A stretch of DNA of 64,000 nucleotides from Dehalococcoidia bacterium (lineage in GTDB: Bacteria; Chloroflexota; Dehalococcoidia; SM23-28-2): the NCBI GenBank assembly GCA_030615765.1, contig JAUWYP010000002.1:1-64000 (forward strand), written 5' to 3'. How positions within the stretch are numbered: position 1 is the first letter of the stretch; each line of letters opens with the position of its first letter. Position numbers and translations under genes: made by a program. The notes below the pieces were generated by a model. That model was not told the origin of the DNA. It made no database searches and saw nothing but the letters and a program-made list of their open reading frames with translations. Positions 46,270 to 54,551 of the stretch are shown here, one piece after another.

Positions 46270-46333
46270 CATGGCCCTGCCTGTGGAAAGAGTCCAGCCC
46301 CGGCTCTGAAAGCCCTGCACTGTGTGTGCTGCG

Positions 46334-46876
46334 ATGAAGGTTCTCCTCCTGTTTGACAGCCGTGGTGGCCTCACCGAGCAGCTGGCCCAGGCGATCGCCG
46401 AGGGCGTGCGCAGCGTCCCCGGCGCTGAACTGGTCTACCGCCGCCTGGACGACGCCCGCCAGCACGAGCTAAAGGAGGCCGACGCCCTCATCATCGGCTC
46501 ACCCAACTGGGGCGGCATCACCGGCAAGCTCAAAGACTGGTTCGATCACAGCGGCGACCTCTGGCAGACGGGAGAGCTGGCGGGCAAGGTGGGCGCCGCC
46601 TTCACCGCTGGTTGGTCCCGCTCTGCTGGCACCGAGGCCACCCTCCTCCAGCTCCTCCACCTGCTGCTGTCCCACGGGATGATTATCGTCGGCCTCCCCT
46701 GGAGCGACCGCATGCGCCTCTCCGGCTCCTACTACGGAGCCACCGCTCACGGCGAGGTCACAGAGGACGACCGCCACCAGGCACGAGAGCTGGGCCGGAG
46801 AGTTGCCGAGATAGCCCAGCGGTTGCAGAGTGGGCTAACCTTATCGGAAAGCCTCGGCCATCTGGGCGGCGGCTAA
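46334..46876 (+). CDS. Flavodoxin/WrbA-like NAD(P)H oxidoreductase
   Basis: MKVLLLFDSRGGLTEQLAQAIAEG, IIGSPNWGGITGKLKDWFD. Confidence 0.8.
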   Translation: MKVLLLFDSRGGLTEQLAQAIAEGVRSVPGAELVYRRLDDARQHELKEADALIIGSPNWGGITGKLKDWFDHSGDLWQTGELAGKVGAAFTAGWSRSAGTEATLLQLLHLLLSHGMIIVGLPWSDRMRLSGSYYGATAHGEVTEDDRHQARELGRRVAEIAQRLQSGLTLSESLGHLGGG

Positions 46877-46886
46877 ACGCACGAGA

Positions 46887-47753
46887 CTAGCCGCAACATC
46901 CCGACGCGCTGAGACGCGGCTTCCGGGCCCGAACGAAGGCGCTCACAAAGCTGGGGAGGGCTTGCCTTTCTTCAGACGTGAGGCAGTCAACAGCCTCTGC
47001 GAGCTCGCTCCCCTGAAGGTCCTCTGCCTTCCAGACTCGGGTGACCTCGACGCCAATGTCCTGGAAGCCGGCGGTCGTCAGCTTGCCAACGTACTCCTCT
47101 TCCTTCAAAGCCCCTGCCAGGCAGCCAGCCCATATCTCCAGGTTGCGCCGCAATTCCTCCGGCATGCCGCCCCTGTAGACGATGTCGGAGACGGCGAGGC
47201 GCCCGCCGGGCTTGAGCACGCGATAGGCCTCGCGGAACACGCGGTCCTTGTCGGGCGATAGGTTCACCACACAGTTGCTGATAATCACATCGACCGAGTT
47301 GTCAGGCAGAGGGACGTCCTCCATCTCCCCCTTGAGGAACTCCACGTTCTCGATGCCCGCCTTCTGCTGGTTCTGGCGGGCCAGCTCCAGCATCTCGTCC
47401 ACCATGTCCAGGCCGTAGGCCTTGCCCGTGGGGCCCACTCGACGAGCGGAGAGGAGAACGTCGATGCCGCCGCCGCTGCCCAGGTCCAGAACCACCTCCC
47501 CCGGGTGCAGCTCGGCCAGGGCCACTGGGTTGCCGCAGCCCGCGGAGGCCAGCGTCGCCTCCAGAGGAACCCCCTTCAGGTCCTCGGGCGCGTAGATCTG
47601 GGCGCTTATGGGGTTGGCAATCTCAGCCTCGGCCGGCCCGCAACAGCTCGGCTCGGGCGAGCAGCAACTAGCGGCACCCCGCTCTGCGGCTTGGCGAGCG
47701 AGCTCGGCGTAGCGCTCGCCCACTCTCTCCTTGATCTCCTTCTCCCTGCTCAT
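46887..47753 (-). CDS. arsM: Arsenite S-adenosylmethionine methyltransferase
   Basis: [30 protein letters not shown]; conserved Cys contexts [24 protein letters not shown]-terminal [10 protein letters not shown]. Confidence 0.92.
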   Translation of the reverse strand: MSREKEIKERVGERYAELARQAAERGAASCCSPEPSCCGPAEAEIANPISAQIYAPEDLKGVPLEATLASAGCGNPVALAELHPGEVVLDLGSGGGIDVLLSARRVGPTGKAYGLDMVDEMLELARQNQQKAGIENVEFLKGEMEDVPLPDNSVDVIISNCVVNLSPDKDRVFREAYRVLKPGGRLAVSDIVYRGGMPEELRRNLEIWAGCLAGALKEEEYVGKLTTAGFQDIGVEVTRVWKAEDLQGSELAEAVDCLTSEERQALPSFVSAFVRARKPRLSASGCCG

Positions 47754-47802
47754 CGGCTACCTCCTTACATTCAAACTGCCGATACAGTTCTTTTTCCAGA
47801 GA

Positions 47803-48165
47803 CTATCGGCCCAGACCACTCAGGGCAGCGCCCATCTGAGCCAGGACGTCCTTGCGCAGGCGGTAGAAGCACCATAGCCCGTGCTTCTCAACGTCGAGCA
47901 AGCCCGCCTCCGTGAGCATCTTGATGTGATAGGAGATGGTTGGCTGACTCAGGGGCGTGCAGTCAACGATGTTGCACTCGCACACGCCGCCTGGATTCCT
48001 TGCCACCAGGCTGAGGATCTGCAGGCGGGTGGGGTCAGAAAGAGCCTTGAAGATGGCCGCCCAGCGTTTGGCCTCCCTCTCGGCGGCGTAGGGCACCTTC
48101 CCCGCCAAGCCCGGGCAGCAGCCCTCGAGTATGGACGTGCGCGGCATCTGCTTTACTTGAGCCAT
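47803..48165 (-). CDS. arsR: ArsR family transcriptional repressor
   Basis: ALSDPTRLQILSLVARNPGGVCECNIVDCTPLSQPTISYHIKMLTEAGLL. Confidence 0.92.
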   Translation of the reverse strand: MAQVKQMPRTSILEGCCPGLAGKVPYAAEREAKRWAAIFKALSDPTRLQILSLVARNPGGVCECNIVDCTPLSQPTISYHIKMLTEAGLLDVEKHGLWCFYRLRKDVLAQMGAALSGLGR

Positions 48166-48174
48166 GACACCAAT

Positions 48175-48206
48175 AGCATAAGGCTTATATCGAAGTTTGT
48201 CAATAT
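48175..48206 (-). promoter_or_regulatory. arsR promoter with overlapping ArsR operator
   Basis: Minus strand TTGACA-17-TATGCT; inverted repeat ATATTGA-N6-TCGATAT at 48187-48206. Confidence 0.65.
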
Positions 48207-48246
48207 AGTCCGGCCAGAAAACCGAAGGTTTTTTCCGCTGGCTTCC

Positions 48247-49449
48247 CTAGCTCGCCGGCCGCACGCGATAGCCCCAGGAGGCGGCCTCGCTCTCCTCCTC
48301 GAGGCCCAGGGCGGCTTCGATATGGCCCAGGAGGTCCGTCAGGCCCCAGCCCTTGACCGCCGATACCAGCACTGCATCCGGCCGCCAGTATCGGAGGGAG
48401 GCCCGCACGTCGCCCAGGCTTTCCAGCCCCTCGATGGGCAACCCGTCCGGTCCGCAGATGAGGTCGGCCTTGTTGAGAACGGTAATGTAGGGCTTGTCGG
48501 CCAGGCCCAGATCGGCCAGGGTATCCTCCACCGTCTGAGCTTGCTCGGCGGCATCGGGATGGGTTATGTCCACCACATGAAGCAGAAGGCTAGCCTCGGA
48601 CAGCTCCTCTAGCGTAGCGCGGAAGGCAGCCACCAGTTGGGTGGGCAGGTTCTGAATGAAGCCGACGGTGTCCGTGAGGAGGAAGGCGCCGCCGTGCGGG
48701 AGGGCCACTCGCCGGGTGACGGGGTCGAGGGTGGCGAACAGCTTGTCCTCCACCAGCACGTCTGCCCCCGATAGGGCCCGCATGAGGGTACTCTTGCCGG
48801 CGTTGGTGTAGCCCACCAGGGAGATAACGGACACGCGCTGGCGCGCTCGCCGCCGCCGGTAGAGGGCGCGCTGCCGCCGCACCTCCTCGAGCTGGCGCTT
48901 CAGGTGCTGAATCTTGCGCCGGATCAGACGGCGGTCGGTCTCCAGCTGGGTCTCGCCGGGGCCGCGGGTGCCGATGGCCCCCTCCAGCCGCTCCAGGTGA
49001 GTCCACTGACCGGCCAGGCGAGGCAGCAGGTATTCGTGCTGGGCCAGCTCCACCTGGAGGGCCCCCTCGCGGGTGCGGGCGTGCTGAGCGAATATGTCGA
49101 GGATGAGAGCAGTGCGGTCGAGGACTTTGACCTCGAGAGCGTCTTCCAGGTTCCGCTGCTGGGAGGGCGAGAGCTCCTCGTCGAAGATTATCGTGCTGTA
49201 GCCCAGGCGATGACGCAGAGAGGCCAGCTCTTGCACCTTGCCGCGGCCAACGTAGTAGGCGGACGTCGGTCGCCCCAGCCGCTGGACGCACCTGCCGACG
49301 ACATTGGCGCCGGCGGTCAGAGCTAGCTGGGCCAGCTCCTCCAGCGACCTCTCGCTGGTCCAGCGACTATTGCCTCGCCCCTTCATCTCCACCGCCACCA
49401 GATAGGCCCTCTCCTTGGGCTCGGCGGTGACGTAGCCGGTCTTAGCTAT
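48247..49449 (-). CDS. hflX: GTPase HflX (start uncertain: ATA at 49449 or GTG at 49398)
   Basis: GPGETQLETDRRLIRRKI, GYTNAGKSTLMRAL, DTVGFIQNLPTQLVAAFRATLEE. Confidence 0.9.
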   Translation of the reverse strand: MAKTGYVTAEPKERAYLVAVEMKGRGNSRWTSERSLEELAQLALTAGANVVGRCVQRLGRPTSAYYVGRGKVQELASLRHRLGYSTIIFDEELSPSQQRNLEDALEVKVLDRTALILDIFAQHARTREGALQVELAQHEYLLPRLAGQWTHLERLEGAIGTRGPGETQLETDRRLIRRKIQHLKRQLEEVRRQRALYRRRRARQRVSVISLVGYTNAGKSTLMRALSGADVLVEDKLFATLDPVTRRVALPHGGAFLLTDTVGFIQNLPTQLVAAFRATLEELSEASLLLHVVDITHPDAAEQAQTVEDTLADLGLADKPYITVLNKADLICGPDGLPIEGLESLGDVRASLRYWRPDAVLVSAVKGWGLTDLLGHIEAALGLEEESEAASWGYRVRPAS

Positions 49450-49529
49450 GCTGTCAGCCCTCCTTGACAGAATGCACTTTCCCTACAAGTATACCGCAAA
49501 AGGGAGGAGCCTGCTCCGACGGAGGCGGC

Positions 49530-50009
49530 CTATCGGCCAGCTTCGGGCTGGATTGCGACCACCCGCATCTGCGCAGCCGCCGCCCGCACTTCCTCCTCGG
49601 TGGTCATCCTCAGCCCGACCAGGCTAAACGCGAATCGCGAATAGGCCCGGTGCCGGCGCCAGAAGTCAAGGACGATACGCTCGCCCTCCTCCTTGGGCAA
49701 GGCGGTTGCCCGAGCGGCAAACTTGCGCCGGCGGACCTGCACCCGCACGCTTGGGTTGGCCTGCAGGTTGCGATACCAGTCCGAGTGGGCGCCGTAGGCC
49801 GAGGCCACATAGTACGTGTCCGTAGCTGCATCGTGGCGCAGCACGTCCACAACGGCCTGCCGCGGCCGGCCGCTCTTGCGCCCGACGGTGGTGAGCTGCA
49901 ACTGCATGGGCATCAGCCCGCCCAGGCCAATGCGGTAGAGGACGACCGGCGCGCGCAAGAACCAGCGCAGCAGAAGCCCGGGCCGTCGCGGCTTGTCTTG
50001 CTTGCTCAT
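49530..50009 (-). CDS. Deazaflavin (F420)-dependent nitroreductase family protein
   Basis: LQLTTVGRKSGRPRQAVVDVLR, YVASAYGAHSDWYRNLQANPSVRVQV. Confidence 0.85.
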   Translation of the reverse strand: MSKQDKPRRPGLLLRWFLRAPVVLYRIGLGGLMPMQLQLTTVGRKSGRPRQAVVDVLRHDAATDTYYVASAYGAHSDWYRNLQANPSVRVQVRRRKFAARATALPKEEGERIVLDFWRRHRAYSRFAFSLVGLRMTTEEEVRAAAAQMRVVAIQPEAGR

Positions 50010-50040
50010 TCAGATCCCTCCTGAACAGTTGCCGTGGGCT

Positions 50041-51201
50041 CTAGAGCTTCCACCCCGCCAGCCGCCGCAGGCCTTCTTCCAGCCGCTCGTCGGGGATGGT
50101 GAGCGACAGGCGGACGTAGCCCTCGCCGTGCGGCCCGTAGCCAATGCCCGGCGTCACCACCACGCCGATGTCGTCCAGGAGGCGGCCGGCGAACTCCAGG
50201 GAGGAGTAACCCTCGGGCAGGCGCGCCCAGATGTAAAGGCTGGCCTTGGGCGGACGCACCCCCAGCCCCATCCCGGCCAGCGCCTTCACCAGGCGGTCTC
50301 GCCGCCGCTGGTAGATGGCGTTGTGCTCGCCGATGCAGTCCTGCGGCCCCTCGAAGGCGGCGATGGCCATGCGCTGGATGGCCTGGGGGATGCCCGAATC
50401 GAGGTTCGACTTCACCCGCATGAGGGCGTCCACCATGGTGGCGTTGCCCACCACCATGCCGATCCGCCAGCCAGTCATGTTGTAGCTCTTGGAGAAGGAG
50501 TGGAACTCCAACCCCACCTCCCTGGCGCCCGCCGCCTGGAGGAAGCTCACCGGCCGGTAGCCGTCGAAGGCCACCTCGGTGTACGGTCCGTCGTGGCAGA
50601 CGGCGATGTCGTGCTTCTGGGCGAAGCGCACTACCCGCTCGAAGAACTCGATCTCAGCCACCGCGCCCGTGGGATTGTTGGGGTAGTTGATCCACATGAG
50701 CCTCGCCTGACGGGCCACCGCTTCGGGGATGGCCTCCAGGTCGGGCAGGAAGTCGTTCTCCTCGGTAAGAGGCATGAAGTGACAGTCGCCGCCGGCGAAC
50801 ATGGTGCCCACGGAGTAGACGGGGTAGCCGGGATCGGGCACCAGGGCCAGGTCCCCGGGGTCGATGAAGCAGAGGGCGATGTGGCCGATGCCCTCCTTGG
50901 AGCCGATGAGGGGCAGCACTTCCCTATCGGGGTCCAGGGAGATGTCGAACCGCTTCTCGTACCAGCGGGCGATGGCCCGTCGCAGATCGGGCAGGCCGTC
51001 GGTCTCGGGGTAGCGATGGTTGGCGGGCTCGCGAGCGGCCTGACAGAGGGCGTCGATAACGTGGGAGGGCGTGGGGATATCGGGGTCGCCGATGGCGAAG
51101 CTGACGACGTCCACCCCCTGGGCCCGCTTCTCGGCGATCTTACGGCTGATCTCGGCGAAGAGATAGGGCGGCAGCTTCTGGATGCGCTTGGCTAGTTGCA
51201 T
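50041..51201 (-). CDS. dapL: LL-diaminopimelate aminotransferase-like class I/II aminotransferase
   Basis: FAIGDPDIPTPSHVIDAL, YPETDGLPDLR, NYPNNPTGAV, SFSKSYNMTGWRIG. Confidence 0.88.
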   Translation of the reverse strand: MQLAKRIQKLPPYLFAEISRKIAEKRAQGVDVVSFAIGDPDIPTPSHVIDALCQAAREPANHRYPETDGLPDLRRAIARWYEKRFDISLDPDREVLPLIGSKEGIGHIALCFIDPGDLALVPDPGYPVYSVGTMFAGGDCHFMPLTEENDFLPDLEAIPEAVARQARLMWINYPNNPTGAVAEIEFFERVVRFAQKHDIAVCHDGPYTEVAFDGYRPVSFLQAAGAREVGLEFHSFSKSYNMTGWRIGMVVGNATMVDALMRVKSNLDSGIPQAIQRMAIAAFEGPQDCIGEHNAIYQRRRDRLVKALAGMGLGVRPPKASLYIWARLPEGYSSLEFAGRLLDDIGVVVTPGIGYGPHGEGYVRLSLTIPDERLEEGLRRLAGWKL

Positions 51202-52553
51202 TACGCCGATTCCCGCCAGCGAACCTCGTACAGGCGCACGGGATCCTCGAACCCCCGCAGGGCCACCTCGCCCTGGTCCGAGAACAGGAACCCCTTGCCC
51301 GCCGCAAGCTCCCGCACCACGTTGGCGGCGAGTATCTCCCCACCCGCTGCTTTCGCCGCGATGCGGGCCGCCAGGATCACCGTCATCCCGAACAAATCCT
51401 TCTCCTCCGCGATCGGCTCCCCAGCATTGAGGCCGATGCGCACCCGCAACGGCTCCTCCGCCGACTCGTTGTGCTCAGCGAACGCCCGCTGCATGGCGAT
51501 GGCGCACTCCAGCGCCCGCGTCCCCGAGGAGAAGGAGGCCATGAACCCGTCGCCCAGCGCCTTCACCTCCGAGCCACCGTGTGCCCGCAGCGCCTCCCGC
51601 ACGATGCGCTCGTGCGCCCGCAGCACCTCCCGCGCCTTGGCGTCGCCGAGCCGCTGGGTTAGCGCCGTCGACCCCTCCACGTCCGTGAACAGGATGGTGT
51701 GAACAGCGCCCGGTGCGAGCGGCTCGGCCCACACTGCGGCCTCCTCACCCCCGCCCATGAACTCGTTGATGGCTCTCAGCACCGCCCTGGTGTCGCCCAG
51801 GAAGGCCGCCCCGGATTCCCCTTCCAGGAGAGCCAGGCGGGCGTTCGGTATTCGAGAGACAAGGCCGCGAGCGACATCCACGCTAAGCCAAGAGAGCTGC
51901 CGACGGTGAAGCACCAGGGTCGGCGCCTTCACCTGCGGCAGGAGGTCCGCAACGTCAAACGCCCCGATCGCGCCAAGGGCCGCCTTCATCGCCTCCTGCG
52001 CGATGCATTCGCGCATTAGTACGGCATAGCGATGCGCCGGCTCACCTTGCGACCACCCCAGCAGGGTATGCGCCACCGTCTCGCTGTACACATGCCAATC
52101 CGTATCTCTCAGTTGGGCTAATGCCCGAAGCTGCGGCGATACTGCGTCGCGCGTCACTGCCCAGGAGTGCCACAATATGAGGTGCGAGACCTGGTCCGGG
52201 TGGCGAGCCGCGTAGGTAATTGCCACCGGCCCCGAATGAATGGGCGCAAAGAGAGCAAACCTCTCGAGGCCCAGGCGGTCCACCACCGCCTCCAGGTCCA
52301 GCACCTGGGCGTCCAGCGAGAAGTCGCTCACGTCCCGATCCGAGAGCCCGGCCCCTCTGCAGTCGTACCGCACCACCATTCTTGTTCGCGCTAGCGGCTC
52401 ATACCAGCGGCGCCACTCAGGTATCTGCCACTCCATCTGGATATGGCTGACCGGAATCGTTGGCATCTCCACGAAGGGCGTGCCTTCCCCCAGCGTCCAG
52501 AAGGCGATGTTCACCCCGTCGGCCGTCGTCGCGTACTGAATGCGCGGCTCCAT
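51201..52553 (-). CDS. Alpha/beta-hydrolase-like domain fused to class III nucleotide cyclase, paralog A
   Basis: N-terminal MEPRIQYATTADGVNIAFWTLGEG; C-terminal ILFTDVEGSTALTQRLGD, EVKALGDGFMASF. Confidence 0.85.
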   Translation of the reverse strand: MEPRIQYATTADGVNIAFWTLGEGTPFVEMPTIPVSHIQMEWQIPEWRRWYEPLARTRMVVRYDCRGAGLSDRDVSDFSLDAQVLDLEAVVDRLGLERFALFAPIHSGPVAITYAARHPDQVSHLILWHSWAVTRDAVSPQLRALAQLRDTDWHVYSETVAHTLLGWSQGEPAHRYAVLMRECIAQEAMKAALGAIGAFDVADLLPQVKAPTLVLHRRQLSWLSVDVARGLVSRIPNARLALLEGESGAAFLGDTRAVLRAINEFMGGGEEAAVWAEPLAPGAVHTILFTDVEGSTALTQRLGDAKAREVLRAHERIVREALRAHGGSEVKALGDGFMASFSSGTRALECAIAMQRAFAEHNESAEEPLRVRIGLNAGEPIAEEKDLFGMTVILAARIAAKAAGGEILAANVVRELAAGKGFLFSDQGEVALRGFEDPVRLYEVRWRESA

Positions 52554-52558
52554 AGTGG

Positions 52559-53179
52559 CTATCCCCGAGGCTCTCTTTTCATCGTCCAGAAGTGAGGCCC
52601 GCCGTTGGGCAGGTCATCCTCCACCACTACCTCGAAGCCATGCCTCCGATAGAAGGGTAGGTTCCTCTCCTTCTCCGTTTCCACATAGCAGAGCAGGCCT
52701 TCAGCGTCCGCCCGTGCCAGAACCGGCTGTATCAGAGCGCCGCCGATGCCCTGGCCCTGACACGGCGGGTCGACGCCTAGAGTAGGAAGATACCAGTGGC
52801 GCGACGGGACGTCGCGCTTGTGCAACTGCGTCTCGTAGTTCACGCCGCTCATCAACCGACCGAACGCCGCCCGGCCGAACTTCAGGGGCACTAGCATCAT
52901 GCCCGCCAGGATCAGCCGCACAACGCTCGGCGGGTACTTCCCGGGCGGAATCCACAGCGCGGCGCCTTCGACCTTGCCCGTAGTAGTGTGCACTTCGCCG
53001 TACTTGTGGCAGTACCTCGCCCAGATTTCCATGAACCAGCGCAGGACCTGCGCCCGCCTGGACTCGTCGGGGAAGAGCCACGACCAGTGGGGGTCGTCAT
53101 GGAACGCCCTGGCGAGTACCTCCGCCACCTCACGCACTTGGCTCGGCGCGAGCGCGACAGGTTCCGCCGCTGCAATCAT
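52559..53179 (-). CDS. GNAT family N-acetyltransferase
   Basis: WYLPTLGVDPPCQGQGIGGALIQPVLARAD, FYRRHGFEVV. Confidence 0.85.
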   Translation of the reverse strand: MIAAAEPVALAPSQVREVAEVLARAFHDDPHWSWLFPDESRRAQVLRWFMEIWARYCHKYGEVHTTTGKVEGAALWIPPGKYPPSVVRLILAGMMLVPLKFGRAAFGRLMSGVNYETQLHKRDVPSRHWYLPTLGVDPPCQGQGIGGALIQPVLARADAEGLLCYVETEKERNLPFYRRHGFEVVVEDDLPNGGPHFWTMKREPRG

Positions 53180-53195
53180 GGTCGGAGATGCTCCA

Positions 53196-54551
53196 TCAGC
53201 CGTCCTCCCGCCAGCGCACGTCGTACAGGCGCACGGGGTCCTCGAAGCCGCGAAGGGCTACGTCCCCTCGGTCTGAGAACAGGAAGCCCTTGCCCGCCAC
53301 CAGCTGCCGCACCACGTCCGAGGCCACGATCTCCCCGCCCTCAGCCTTCGCCGCCACGCGCGCCGCCAGGATAACCGCCGTCCCGAACAGGTCCTCCTCC
53401 TCCGCTATCGGCTCCCCCGCGTTCAGGCCGATGCGCACCCGCAACGGCTCCTCCGCCGACTCGTTGTGCTCAGCGAACGCCCGCTGCATGGCGATGGCGC
53501 ACTCCAGGGCCCGCGTCGCCGAGGAAAACGAGGCCATAAAGCCGTCCCCCATCGTCTTCACCTCCGAGCCGCCGTGGGCCTTCAGGGCCTCCCGCACGAT
53601 GCGCTCGTGGGCCCGCAGCAGCTCCCGCGCTTTGGCGTCACCGAGGCGCTGGGTCAGCGCCGTCGAACCCTCAACGTCCGTGAACAGGACGGTGCGGAAG
53701 GCGCCCGCTGCCGGGGCCTCTGCCCCCGCTGCGGCTTCCTCACCTTCGCCCAGGAACTCGTCGATGGCCCCCAGCACCGCCTCCATGTCGCCAAGGTACG
53801 GTGCCGCCGACGCTCCCTCCAGGAGGGCCAGGCGGGCGTCCGGTATGCGGGAGGCAAGAGTCCTTACCAGCTCAATCGAAGGGAAAACTAGTTCGCGACG
53901 GTGCAACACCAACGTTGGCGCCTTTATCCGTGGCAGGAGGGTAGCCACGTCAAACTGGCGAAATACCGGCAACATCAATTGCAAAGCCTCCTGGCTCACA
54001 CTTTCCCGCATCAGTGCGGCAAACCGGTCAGCAGGCTCGCCTGCCGACCATCCAAAGGCCGCGTGCGCCACCGTCTCGGAAAACAGCTCCCAGTCCCGAT
54101 CCAAGAGGGCGAGCAATGATGCGACTCGCGGTAACCCGTAGTAATCCGAGGCCCGGGCATAGGAGCACCAGAGTATGAGGTGCGATACGCGCGCAGGGTT
54201 GCGTACTGTGTAGTTCACCGCCACCAGCCCTGACAACTGAGAACCGAACAGTGCGAACTCCTTCAAGTTCAGGCGATCGACGACAGCGTCCAAGTCCAGC
54301 ACATGGGCGTCGAGGGAGAAATCGGTGACATTGCGCTCCGACAGTCCGCTGCCTCTGCCGTCGTAGTGGATCAACTGGCGCTTCTCGGCCAGGCGCTCAT
54401 ACCAGCGGCGGCACTCAGGTGTCCGCCACCCCAGTTGGATATGGCTCCAGGGAATGATCGGCGTGTACACAAGGGGCATGCCTTCCCCCAGCGTCCAGAA
54501 GGCGATGCTCACCCCGTCGGCCGTCGTCGCGTACTGGATGCGCGGCTCCAT
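53196..54551 (-). CDS. Alpha/beta-hydrolase-like domain fused to class III nucleotide cyclase, paralog B
   Basis: MEPRIQYATTADGVSIAFWTLGEGMPL start at 54551, TGATG overlap with paralog C; VLFTDVEGSTALTQRLGD, EVKTMGDGFMASF. Confidence 0.85.
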   Translation of the reverse strand: MEPRIQYATTADGVSIAFWTLGEGMPLVYTPIIPWSHIQLGWRTPECRRWYERLAEKRQLIHYDGRGSGLSERNVTDFSLDAHVLDLDAVVDRLNLKEFALFGSQLSGLVAVNYTVRNPARVSHLILWCSYARASDYYGLPRVASLLALLDRDWELFSETVAHAAFGWSAGEPADRFAALMRESVSQEALQLMLPVFRQFDVATLLPRIKAPTLVLHRRELVFPSIELVRTLASRIPDARLALLEGASAAPYLGDMEAVLGAIDEFLGEGEEAAAGAEAPAAGAFRTVLFTDVEGSTALTQRLGDAKARELLRAHERIVREALKAHGGSEVKTMGDGFMASFSSATRALECAIAMQRAFAEHNESAEEPLRVRIGLNAGEPIAEEEDLFGTAVILAARVAAKAEGGEIVASDVVRQLVAGKGFLFSDRGDVALRGFEDPVRLYDVRWREDG

